A DNA stretch of 23,868 nucleotides from an uncultured archaeon (GTDB lineage: Archaea > Nanobdellota > Nanobdellia > Pacearchaeales > GW2011-AR1). A model generated the notes under the pieces. That model saw nothing but the letters and a program-made list of their open reading frames with translations, did no database searches and was not told the origin of the DNA. Position numbers and translations under genes: made by a program. Below, piece by piece: positions 13,440 through 21,615 of this stretch (position 1 is the stretch's first letter; each line of letters starts with the position of its first letter). The stretch spans positions 1 through 23,868 of the forward strand of contig CALJLT010000031.1 of NCBI GenBank assembly GCA_937982425.1, written 5' to 3'.

Positions 13440-14669
13440 TTATTGAAGAAGATTTTCCATTATATAAAAAATATTTAGATGATTCGTAAATATCACTTCT
13501 GAATTTTTATAAGAAGTATTTGAATCAAAATTCTCAGAAAGCACAAAAACTTTTTTTGGATTATACTCTTCTATGAATTTTTTTGTTGATTTTGAAAGGG
13601 TATTGTCTTTTAATTTTGATTTTATTTCAAATCCGAAAGTATTTCCGTCTTTATTTATAACAAAATCCATTTCGTAAAGATTTTTATAATTCCAGTAAGT
13701 TACTTCAAATCCTCTTTTTAAGAGAGAATTCAAGATAAAATTTTCATAAATTTCTCCTTTATCTTGCCTTAAATCAATAGAATTGAAATTATTAATTAAC
13801 ACATTTTTGAAACCTATATCTAATAAATAAGTTTTTGGGGATTTAATTATCTCTTTTGATTTATTTTTTAAAAAAGGTCGGATTACATTTAGAATAGATG
13901 TTTTTTCTAAAACATCTATCATTTCTTTTATTTTATTATTATGTATTCCTAAATCATTTGAGATTGAATTTTTATTCAAAATTTTTCCATCATTTAAAGC
14001 AATTATCTTAAGAATTCTTTCAAAATCAGAAAAATTCCTATATCCCAGGACATCTTTTATTTCTTTCAAAAGATAAGTATCTTTTATGTTAGTTAAAATT
14101 TGTTTTTTTAATTCCTTATCTTCTGTTAGGATAACTTCCGGATATCCTCCAAATTTTAAAAATGTTTTAAAATTCTCTTTAATTAAATTAAAATCTTCAG
14201 TATTTCTTAATTTTTTAAAGAGGAACTTATTTTCATCTCTTGAATATAAAATTTCAAATAGATCCAAAGGAGAAAGATTAAAAATGAAAACTCTGCCTAC
14301 AAGATATTTTATAGATTTTATTGCTATATCTGATTTAGATGAACCTGAAATAAATATTTTTATTGGATATTTGTCATAAATTAATTTTAGTATTTTTCCG
14401 CTATCTTCTGCGTATTGTATTTCATCTATGAAAAGAAAATCTTTTCCTTCAACATATTTTTCAATAAAAAGAGGGGTATTTTCTTGGAATAAATTTAATA
14501 TTCCCAAATCATTAAAACTTATGAAATTGGATTGAGGAGTTTTTAATCTTTCATAAAAATGGTTTAAGATAGTGGATTTACCTATTTGTCTTGCTCCAAC
14601 TAAAGCAATTATTTCTTTTCTTTTTATTGATTTTTCTATATTTTTTAAAATTTCCCTATGAAATAGCAT
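13440..14669 (-). CDS. AAA ATPase of the AAA_14/DUF4143 type
   Basis: 409 aa. Walker A GARQIGKST (residues about 25-33), Walker B FLFIDEIQYAEDSGKILKLI, sensor-like ISGSSKSDI, RVFIFNLSPLDLFEILY, then a C-terminal DUF4143-like domain with a restriction-endonuclease-like element MDFVINKDGNTFGFEIKSK (D...ExK). Such proteins are common, often strain-variable, in archaea and bacteria. They have no settled function; links to toxin-antitoxin or defence have been suggested. The start at 14669 is preceded by TATA-like elements lying in a 33-bp tandem repeat. Convergent with the HExxH gene (18-bp gap). Confidence 0.85.
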   Translation of the reverse strand: MLFHREILKNIEKSIKRKEIIALVGARQIGKSTILNHFYERLKTPQSNFISFNDLGILNLFQENTPLFIEKYVEGKDFLFIDEIQYAEDSGKILKLIYDKYPIKIFISGSSKSDIAIKSIKYLVGRVFIFNLSPLDLFEILYSRDENKFLFKKLRNTEDFNLIKENFKTFLKFGGYPEVILTEDKELKKQILTNIKDTYLLKEIKDVLGYRNFSDFERILKIIALNDGKILNKNSISNDLGIHNNKIKEMIDVLEKTSILNVIRPFLKNKSKEIIKSPKTYLLDIGFKNVLINNFNSIDLRQDKGEIYENFILNSLLKRGFEVTYWNYKNLYEMDFVINKDGNTFGFEIKSKLKDNTLSKSTKKFIEEYNPKKVFVLSENFDSNTSYKNSEVIFTNHLNIFYIMENLLQ

Positions 14670-14690
14670 AAAATTATATGTTTTATAATT

Positions 14691-14763
14691 TTATAAACTT
14701 TTTGTAAAAATATCCGGAGAAATTTATAAACTTTTTGTAAAAATATCCGGAGAAATTTATAAA
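14691..14763. repeat. 33-bp tandem repeat carrying TATA-like boxes
   Basis: Two exact copies (14691-14723 and 14724-14756) plus the first 7 bases of a third (14757-14763). Each copy holds TTATAAA, a T5/A5 stretch and the block TATCCGGAGA. The proximal TATAAA is about 22-28 nt upstream of the minus-strand ATPase ATG at 14669, so the repeat multiplies that gene's promoter or operator. The exactness suggests a recent duplication. Confidence 0.75.
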
Positions 14764-14776
14764 ATATGTATAAATT

Positions 14777-17674
14777 TTATTTCTTCTTTTTTGAAGAAAT
14801 TGCCTTCTTTTTAGAATTTGCTTTTTTGTTTATTAAAAAATAATAAACTATTGCCAAAACCAAGAGAGCTATTAATAGATTTATCCAATTAAATCCTGGA
14901 AGCTTTGCTTTTGCAGGGCAAAGGAATGCTCCTGAAATATCTACACATTTTTCGGAATCTTTATTTGGATCGTAATACCAATAAATTCCTGATTGAACAC
15001 AAGTTCCTACGGAGTTTGCGCTTTCACAAGCTTGTTGAGAAGTATAAGAGTTTCCAGTCCAACTCCAAACTGCATTCCAAGAGTAAGTTAAATATCCGTC
15101 ATCATCGCAAGTATCTCCTTCTAAATCCCCCTCTGAATATGCACAAGAACCAACTCCATCTACTTTCCACTTAAATTGACATCTCTCTTGAGCTGAAATC
15201 CATTCACAAAAGCAATTTACTGAATCACAATCTACCTTTAATTGAGGAGGAACACTTTGATTTGCAACACTACAAGTGTCTAAATCACAGTAAGATTGCT
15301 CCTTATAATCTGAACACATAGAAATTGAATTGCAAGCTAAAAAAGTTTCTTCAACTTCAAGTAATTCATTATTAAATCTCTTTTCTTTCTTTTCTGTGGA
15401 AGATTCAACTATTACTTTGAAATAAAATTCCCAAGGTCCGTTATCGCATATTAGTCCAACACAATTCTTTGCATTATCAATATCTTCTGGAGTAATATTC
15501 CAAGTTGCATAAGCAATTTTTGTTGAGTGGTCGAATGTTGCCGTTAAAGCATTTGTTTTAACTCTTATATCATCATCTGGATTTGGAAATCCATCCTTTT
15601 CGTAAATTTCAAATTTAACAGTTGAGCCAGCTGGAGCATCAATATTTGAAACATAAAGTACAACTTCGTTTGATGGTTTTTCTGCATTGAATTTGAAGAA
15701 GGTTATTTCTGTATTTGTTGAAATAGATCTCCATTCCCCTTCGGCATATGTTAGATCTATTGTTTCTGGAGCTTCCCATATTGTTAGATTAAGAATTTTG
15801 TCTTGGAAGGTTTTTGTTTCAACTGGAGTAACTATCTTATAATAAAATTCGTAAGCTTCTTCCAATCCTGCCTTTAGAACATCTTCTTCAGTTATTTCCC
15901 AATTCACTGAAAGTTCTCCGTTCCTATCAACTGTTCCAGATATACTTTTTATAAAATCAGAAGAACTCTGTGGGATACCAGACACTTCTGGGGGACAATA
16001 TAACTTATCATCACAATTATCTAATTCGTATATTTCAACTTGAACTTGCGTTTCGTTATAAAAATCCGGGAAGATTGTTTGTGTTGTGGCGGTTCCAGCC
16101 GGAACTTTTATTTGAACAATATTTGAAACGCCAGTAGTAAAATTTGCTTGAAACGAAGTTATTGATCCTCCATTTGTATTCTGCCATTCAGAAGTTAAAT
16201 TCTCAAGTGATGTTTGAGGGGGATTTGATCCCTGTACAGAGTATACAATTAGTTCGTGACCGAGTACATTTCCTGTTGAAGGATTACTTCCAAAAAATTC
16301 TTTCTCGTCTATTGGAGTTATAACTTTCGCGTATAATTTAGTTTCATACTTATCTCCTGCTGCAATAAGATGTGAATAAGTTATATTCCAAGGAACAATT
16401 ACATTTGGCATAGAAAGATTCACGGAATAAATGCTATCTAAGTATTTATATTCTGCAGTTGTAGCTCCTTCATTATCTCCTAGATTATTTTCTTCCATAT
16501 AAAAAATTTGAACTTCTAAAAGAGTTGAATATAAGGCAGTTTCTGGAAATCCTTTGTAATAATAATAACTTGGGAAACCTGAAAAATCAAGATAAACAGT
16601 TTGATTTTGTTGATAATAAGGTGAATTTTGATTTTTAAAATCAAGAGTTGTTTCTCTTAGAATGTCATTTCCATTTTTGTTCGAACTCCAATTAAAACTA
16701 ACATCATCCAAATAAGGTCCCTTTGTAACATTCATAAATATAACGTGTCTGCTTGCTAAAGGAGTGTAATTTAAGGGAAAAGAATACTGTCCCCCCCCTG
16801 TTAAAAAGTTTTCATAATAATTAAAATCCTTAAAGACAACATTATTTCCTACAAGGGGTTCATCAAATGTTGGAACAAGATAAAATTCATAAAGCCCTTC
16901 TCCCTTGTAATTCGAACTTTGCAAACATTTAGAAAAATCATTTAAACAATATTTATTTGACTTATTTATATCTTGTATTGAAGGATACCAAGTTACTAAA
17001 CAAATCTCTTCTCCATAAGAATTGTAACAATTGAATTTAGCATTAGTTCCAGACTCAGATATATTTCTCACTGGATTATCGTTCAAGAATGGGACTAAAA
17101 ATGAATCATAACTATAAGTCACCTCACCAGGGGAATCTCCTTGTTTATCTCCCGGATAATAAGTTACATTACGTTGGTAAAAAGTATTTGGTTGAGGATT
17201 TGAACCCCCAGGACTCAAAGTTGAAACTGTTGAATTATCGTAAGTGGAATTGAATTCAAAATTAATCATATCCGATTCCCAAAGTTCAAAGGAATCTGGC
17301 TTATTCTCTGATCCATTTGGATAAAATAAATAATCTAACCTTTTCATTCCTCTTTCTAATTCTTTTTCATAAACTGTAATATATTTTACGAAAAAATAAT
17401 TATTCATTGGGTTTGAAGGAGAGTAATAAGAAGGGAAATTTTGAGGAGGTACTGGAAGAAGGTTATATTTATCTGTTTGAAGAGTAGGATATTCTACCAT
17501 TTGATATATTGAGGGAGTTTGTAAAGAAGGGTTACTCAAATAAACCCAACATCTTTGACTTTGAGAATATTCATCCCAATTCTGACAAACATTAACTGAA
17601 CCTGAAATAAAATTTATTGCAAATACAAAACTAACTAGTAAAAATAAACCAATAACTGCACCTCTTAACTTCAT
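14777..17674 (-). CDS. Large secreted surface protein, paralogue A, 965 aa
   Basis: Signal peptide at residues 1 to about 25 (MKLRGAVIGLFLLVSFVFA). The long beta-rich ectodomain repeats a module with W-x-I-T-x-x-D-x-x-x-A ... F-Y-x-K ... F (for example VNWEITEEDVLKAGLEEAYE and ATWNITPEDIDNAKNC), read as Ig-like domains. Many N-x-S/T sequons suggest glycosylation. A Cys-rich segment (about 780-915) precedes the C-terminus CPAKAK-LPGFNWINLLIA, a TM helix, then a long Lys tail. The LPGF-TM-basic arrangement is like a sorting or anchor signal (compare PGF-CTERM and archaeosortase). Clearly paralogous to the gene at 18768-21572: same start, same C-terminus, same modules, and similar promoter at the same distance. 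Probably an S-layer-like or adhesion protein; function unknown. Confidence 0.8.
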   Translation of the reverse strand: MKLRGAVIGLFLLVSFVFAINFISGSVNVCQNWDEYSQSQRCWVYLSNPSLQTPSIYQMVEYPTLQTDKYNLLPVPPQNFPSYYSPSNPMNNYFFVKYITVYEKELERGMKRLDYLFYPNGSENKPDSFELWESDMINFEFNSTYDNSTVSTLSPGGSNPQPNTFYQRNVTYYPGDKQGDSPGEVTYSYDSFLVPFLNDNPVRNISESGTNAKFNCYNSYGEEICLVTWYPSIQDINKSNKYCLNDFSKCLQSSNYKGEGLYEFYLVPTFDEPLVGNNVVFKDFNYYENFLTGGGQYSFPLNYTPLASRHVIFMNVTKGPYLDDVSFNWSSNKNGNDILRETTLDFKNQNSPYYQQNQTVYLDFSGFPSYYYYKGFPETALYSTLLEVQIFYMEENNLGDNEGATTAEYKYLDSIYSVNLSMPNVIVPWNITYSHLIAAGDKYETKLYAKVITPIDEKEFFGSNPSTGNVLGHELIVYSVQGSNPPQTSLENLTSEWQNTNGGSITSFQANFTTGVSNIVQIKVPAGTATTQTIFPDFYNETQVQVEIYELDNCDDKLYCPPEVSGIPQSSSDFIKSISGTVDRNGELSVNWEITEEDVLKAGLEEAYEFYYKIVTPVETKTFQDKILNLTIWEAPETIDLTYAEGEWRSISTNTEITFFKFNAEKPSNEVVLYVSNIDAPAGSTVKFEIYEKDGFPNPDDDIRVKTNALTATFDHSTKIAYATWNITPEDIDNAKNCVGLICDNGPWEFYFKVIVESSTEKKEKRFNNELLEVEETFLACNSISMCSDYKEQSYCDLDTCSVANQSVPPQLKVDCDSVNCFCEWISAQERCQFKWKVDGVGSCAYSEGDLEGDTCDDDGYLTYSWNAVWSWTGNSYTSQQACESANSVGTCVQSGIYWYYDPNKDSEKCVDISGAFLCPAKAKLPGFNWINLLIALLVLAIVYYFLINKKANSKKKAISSKKKK
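14965..15031. repeat. 67-bp identical block shared by the two paralogues, copy 1
   Basis: Identical base for base to 18908-18974. It encodes the ACESANSVGTCVQSGIYWYY region in both surface proteins, whereas surrounding sequence is diverged. It reads as recent gene conversion or duplication. Confidence 0.85.
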
Positions 17675-17690
17675 GAATGAAGAAGAGATT

Positions 17691-17712
17691 TATATTTTAT
17701 AAATGTTTTCTT
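17691..17712 (-). promoter_or_regulatory. Promoter of surface paralogue A
   Basis: Minus strand AAGAAAACATTTATAAAATA. The core GAAAACATTTATAA is at the same distance (23 nt from the ATG codon) as in paralogue B, so the two genes probably share regulation. Confidence 0.6.
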
Positions 17713-17753
17713 ATTCTAGAATATATTTTAATAACTTATTTTCTTCTTAAAAA

Positions 17754-18644
17754 TTAATCTTTCAAGTAAATTTTATATTCCGCCAAATATCTTCTAAAAA
17801 ACCATTGAATAAAAATAGAAATATCTTTATTTATTTGAGACCTTTCAAGAGCATTATAATAACTATTTCTTTTTGTATATGGGATGTCTAACATAGGGAA
17901 CTTAAATTTTTTTAAAACAAAATTCATCATTAATCTAGAAATTCTTCCATTTCCATCAGTAAAAGGGTGGATTGTAACAAATTTTAAATGAACTAAAGCC
18001 GCTAATTCTACCGGATGGAGTTTAGTTTTTTCTTTATTATACCATTCAAAAAACTCTTTTAATAAAAAATCCAATTCTAAAGGCATTGGGGGTTTGAACT
18101 TTGATTGCGAAATTGCAACATTATGGTTCCTTATTTTTCCGGAAATATCTTTTGAAGTTTCCCTCATCAATTGCTCATGCCATTTTAATATAACCTGAAG
18201 ATTTAAATCTCTTTCATAATTCATCATCTCATAAAAAACTTTTTTATGAGATTCTGCTTCCTTTACATCTCTTATCAGTTTTGAGTGCGGAGTTATTCCT
18301 TCATCCAAAAGTTTAGCTGTATCTTTTAAAGAAAGTGTGCTCCCTTCAATTCTTTGAGTATTATATGTAAATTTTACTGCAAAATTATTCTTAAATTTAT
18401 TTCTTGCAGAAAGGGGCATTGATTTATACTCCTTATTGAATTTATTTTTAATTTTATCTATGCTATTTAAAAATTTTTCTTTATAGAATTCTTGGGTAAA
18501 CTCTTTTTTCTTGGACTCAATATCTTTCGGAATTAATTCTCCAAGATATAACTGTTTTTTTCTTACAGACTTTCCTTCTCTATAACTATGTACAAGATAA
18601 AAGTATTTTTTTCTTCCTTTTTTTATTTCTTTAATTTCCACCAT
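17754..18644 (-). CDS. fic: Fic-domain protein, probable AMP-transferase with intrinsic inhibitory motif
   Basis: 296 aa. Canonical Fic motif HPFTDGNGRISR at 226-237 (catalytic His226, full GNGR loop), which transfers AMP from ATP to Ser/Thr/Tyr of target proteins. An inhibitory helix motif [S/T]-x3-E-G occurs as TQRIEG (96-101), placing it in class II (autoinhibited by Glu100). The N-terminal 90 residues (KKGRKKYFYLVHSYREGKSV) are basic and resemble archaeal Fic leaders. No separate antitoxin gene is adjacent. It lies between two paralogous surface-protein genes, all on the minus strand. Its promoter (TATA at 18665-18676) is flanked by GTATAC palindromes, suggesting autoregulation or a dedicated repressor. 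The target protein cannot be told. Confidence 0.88.
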   Translation of the reverse strand: MVEIKEIKKGRKKYFYLVHSYREGKSVRKKQLYLGELIPKDIESKKKEFTQEFYKEKFLNSIDKIKNKFNKEYKSMPLSARNKFKNNFAVKFTYNTQRIEGSTLSLKDTAKLLDEGITPHSKLIRDVKEAESHKKVFYEMMNYERDLNLQVILKWHEQLMRETSKDISGKIRNHNVAISQSKFKPPMPLELDFLLKEFFEWYNKEKTKLHPVELAALVHLKFVTIHPFTDGNGRISRLMMNFVLKKFKFPMLDIPYTKRNSYYNALERSQINKDISIFIQWFFRRYLAEYKIYLKD

Positions 18645-18650
18645 AATAAG

Positions 18651-18703
18651 AGGTATACCTACTTATTTATAAATTTATCCTTTTATTAAAAATGTAGGTA
18701 TAC
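18651..18703. promoter_or_regulatory. Fic promoter with inverted GTATAC operators
   Basis: AGGTATACCT (18651-18660) is a perfect 10-bp palindrome just upstream of the fic ATG. The 10-bp arm GTATACCTAC (18653-18662) is repeated inverted as GTAGGTATAC at 18694-18703. Between them lies the TATA-like ATTTATAAATTT (18665-18676), centred about 26 nt before ATG 18644. Symmetric sites around a TATA box are typical of repressor operators; the regulator is unknown. Confidence 0.6.
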
Positions 18704-18767
18704 GATATTAATCTTTAAAAATAATAATTAAAATATCTTGTTAAATAAATAAGGTTTTTGTACTGAA

Positions 18768-21572
18768 TTATTTTCTTCTTAAAAAATAAATTCCAGATAC
18801 TAAAATAAATGCTATCAATAGATTTATCCAATTAAATCCTGGAAGTTTTGCTTTTGCTGGACAATTATAAGAACCAGAAATATCTGAACAGCTAAGATAA
18901 GCCCCTGTTGGATCGTAATACCAATAAATTCCTGATTGAACACAAGTTCCTACGGAGTTTGCGCTTTCACAAGCAGATTTAGAAACGTGTTTAGGATTAT
19001 CTGAAGCCCATTCCCAAATTGCCTTATAAAAATACTCTATTGAACCTCCTCCGTCTTCATCACAATTATTTTGAGTTGTTTGATTTTCTTGATATTTACA
19101 ATTTCCTATTCCTCCTGCTGAATAAGAAAATTTACAAGATTGTGTTTCAAAATTCCAAGTACACCCACAATCAACTATACTACAATTAATTCCGGAAGGT
19201 GAACTTCTTCCTGAAACATTACAAAAATCTGAATTACATTGTTGCTGGCTTTTATAAGCAGAACAGAAAAAGATTTCCGAAGCGATACAATCAGTTGGAG
19301 CTTCGTTTGTCAATTTTAAAATTTTCGAATCAAAAGTTTTTGAAAGAGAATTTGTCTTATCAATTACTTTGAAATAAAATTCCCAAGGTCCGTTATCACA
19401 TGTTCCAAAAGAACAATCTCTAGCTTTAGAAACATCTTCTGAAGTCATATTCCAAACTGCATGAGCGATTCCTGTTGAAGAATTGAATGTTGCCGTTAAA
19501 GCATTTGTTCCAACTCTTATTTCATCATCTGCATTATTTGAATCTTTTTCGTAAATTTCAAAAACTAAATTAATTCCAGAAGGGAGTTGGATTCCTGAAA
19601 CATATAAAGCTACCTCGTTTGAAGTTCCTGAATTAAAATTAAACGAGGATATGTTGTTTGCTAAAGATTTTACTCTCCATTCTCCTTGAGCGTTATTTAG
19701 ATTATAACTTGTAGCTCTCCAAACACTTACATTGAGAGTTTTATCTGGAAAACTTCTAACTTCTAAATGAGTTTTTATTTTATAATAAAAAACATAGTTA
19801 TTTTTGTGTCCTGCTTTTGACAAATCTTGTTCAGTTATTTCCCAATTCACTGTTAAAGCTCCGTTGTTAGTTACAGTTCCATTTATACTTTTTATTAAAA
19901 TTTCACTAGTTGAATTAGTGTAATAAATGTCTACTTGTATCTGCTGGCCATAATAAGCAGAAGGAAAACCATAAATTATTGGATTTCCTATTACATTTCC
20001 AGTTGCTCCCCCGCCTGAAGAAAATTCAACTCCGGGCACATTTATTTGAACAGTTTTTGCTGAAGAAGATAAACTTGTATTCAAAACAAAAGAATCTATT
20101 CCTTGCCCATCCTTCATCCAATCCGAAGTTAAACTCCCTAAAGTTGTTATTCCTGTTGGATGCACTATAGTTACATTTAATTGATTTGAAGTTTCAAAAA
20201 ATTCTTTCTCATCTATTAAAGTTTTAATTTTAACATAAAAAAGAGTTGAACTTTTATTTCCTGCAGCTAAAATATCCGAATACGTAATTTTCCAAGGTTG
20301 AATAAATGTTCCAGAGTTACTTACTTGCTCTAATGATTGTTGAGGAGTGGATAAAGAATTTATAAGAGTATATGAGGAAGCTCCTTCATTTTTTGAATAA
20401 ATTTCAACACCTATATCTGAACCATAATAATAGGAAGGAAAACCCGAAAAGTTCAAAATAACGTCTGAAAAATATGTCTGCCCTCCGCTAACCAAATTAT
20501 TGAAATCTATTGAAATAGAATTTATTGGAATTCCATTAGGAGATTGATTTCTCCAATCAAATTTGAGAGAATCTAAGTAAGGACCCTTTGAAACATTTAC
20601 AAAGAGTATGTGATGGTGGTGCATAGGATTATTTCCTGAATAACCTGCAATATTGAAAAGATAATTCCAATTTTTTATATATTCATAATATCCAAATTTT
20701 TTAAAAACTAAATCTCCGCTCAATTCAAAAGGGTAAGCTGGAACGCTTTTTGGAGAATTATATTTTGGAACCATATAAAATTCATAAAGCCCTTCTCCAA
20801 AATAATTTGATCCATTCAAACATTTTGATTGTGAATTCTGGTTTGCAGGAAGTTCATAAGTACAATATTTATTCGCTCTGTTCATTTCTTCTATTGAAGG
20901 AAACCAATCTACAACACAATAATTAGAACTACAAACAAATTTTGAAGGATTTGAGCCAGAAGTTGAAGCAGAGTTTATCCGAGTTATATTATCATCTATC
21001 AATCTGGGAATTAAAGTTTTATCATTAAAGTATTCCAATATTCCTCCTTCTGAAGAAATATATCCTGGAAATTGTTCTATTATTTTATTTTTTACTCCTC
21101 CTTGGGATCCGTAATAAGTATCTAAATTTGTGGGAGTTGGGCTAAATAAAGAATTTTTAATAAAAGCATTATCGTATTGAGATTGCGGTTCCAAATAAAG
21201 GGAATCAGATTCCCAAACTTCAAAATACTCTGGAAGTTCTAAAATTGGCTCGTAAAAAACGTAAGACAATCTCTTAGATCTTGATTCTAATTCTTTTTCA
21301 TATATTTGAACATATTTTATTGAAGAAAAGTAAGGATCTCCTATTGTAGGAGGTAAAGGAAGATTATGTCCCATATTAAATGTCATCAAAAGTCCAGTAT
21401 CGCTTAATACATTTAATGAAGGTAAAGTTCCTGCTGGAGTAGTTGATGGAGAAATCCAACATTCATAATAATCTGAACTTTGAGGCATGCTACAAGGAGA
21501 AGCTAAAACTGAACTAAGAGAAATTGTAAATAAAAAAATCGTAATTACCCAAAAAATACCTCTTAATTTCAT
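18768..21572 (-). CDS. Large secreted surface protein, paralogue B, 934 aa
   Basis: Signal peptide MKLRGIFWVITIFLFTISL, cleavage near residue 25, then the same architecture as the 965-aa protein at 14777-17674. N-terminal region with YEKELE and WESD blocks, repeated Ig-like modules (VNWEITEQDLSKAGH; VWNMTSEDVSKARD with NGPWEFYFKV), a Cys-rich region, and the C-terminus CPAKAK-LPGFNWINLLIA followed by a TM helix and RRK. The 22-residue segment around ACESANSVGTCVQSGIYWYY is identical in both proteins and identical in DNA. N-terminal halves differ much more than C-terminal halves. A His-rich HHHHI stretch occurs mid-protein. Probably a surface or S-layer-like component with glycosylation sequons. 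Confidence 0.8.
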   Translation of the reverse strand: MKLRGIFWVITIFLFTISLSSVLASPCSMPQSSDYYECWISPSTTPAGTLPSLNVLSDTGLLMTFNMGHNLPLPPTIGDPYFSSIKYVQIYEKELESRSKRLSYVFYEPILELPEYFEVWESDSLYLEPQSQYDNAFIKNSLFSPTPTNLDTYYGSQGGVKNKIIEQFPGYISSEGGILEYFNDKTLIPRLIDDNITRINSASTSGSNPSKFVCSSNYCVVDWFPSIEEMNRANKYCTYELPANQNSQSKCLNGSNYFGEGLYEFYMVPKYNSPKSVPAYPFELSGDLVFKKFGYYEYIKNWNYLFNIAGYSGNNPMHHHHILFVNVSKGPYLDSLKFDWRNQSPNGIPINSISIDFNNLVSGGQTYFSDVILNFSGFPSYYYGSDIGVEIYSKNEGASSYTLINSLSTPQQSLEQVSNSGTFIQPWKITYSDILAAGNKSSTLFYVKIKTLIDEKEFFETSNQLNVTIVHPTGITTLGSLTSDWMKDGQGIDSFVLNTSLSSSAKTVQINVPGVEFSSGGGATGNVIGNPIIYGFPSAYYGQQIQVDIYYTNSTSEILIKSINGTVTNNGALTVNWEITEQDLSKAGHKNNYVFYYKIKTHLEVRSFPDKTLNVSVWRATSYNLNNAQGEWRVKSLANNISSFNFNSGTSNEVALYVSGIQLPSGINLVFEIYEKDSNNADDEIRVGTNALTATFNSSTGIAHAVWNMTSEDVSKARDCSFGTCDNGPWEFYFKVIDKTNSLSKTFDSKILKLTNEAPTDCIASEIFFCSAYKSQQQCNSDFCNVSGRSSPSGINCSIVDCGCTWNFETQSCKFSYSAGGIGNCKYQENQTTQNNCDEDGGGSIEYFYKAIWEWASDNPKHVSKSACESANSVGTCVQSGIYWYYDPTGAYLSCSDISGSYNCPAKAKLPGFNWINLLIAFILVSGIYFLRRK
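18908..18974. repeat. 67-bp identical block shared by the two paralogues, copy 2
   Basis: Exact match to 14965-15031; see that entry. Confidence 0.85.
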
Positions 21573-21588
21573 AGATTTTCTAAAGAAT

Positions 21589-21610
21589 TATATGTTATAA
21601 ATGTTTTCAT
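21589..21610 (-). promoter_or_regulatory. Promoter of surface paralogue B
   Basis: Minus strand ATGAAAACATTTATAACATA, nearly the same as the promoter of paralogue A and at the same distance from the ATG at 21572. Confidence 0.6.
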
Positions 21611-21615
21611 GAAAA

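Noticed and set aside
14691..14763. CRISPR array
   Set aside because: The repeats are directly abutting with no spacers and no cas genes are present; they are a promoter tandem repeat.
18651..18703. Attachment site or IS terminal inverted repeat
   Set aside because: There is no transposase or integrase nearby and the arms flank a TATA box at fic promoter spacing, better explained as operators.
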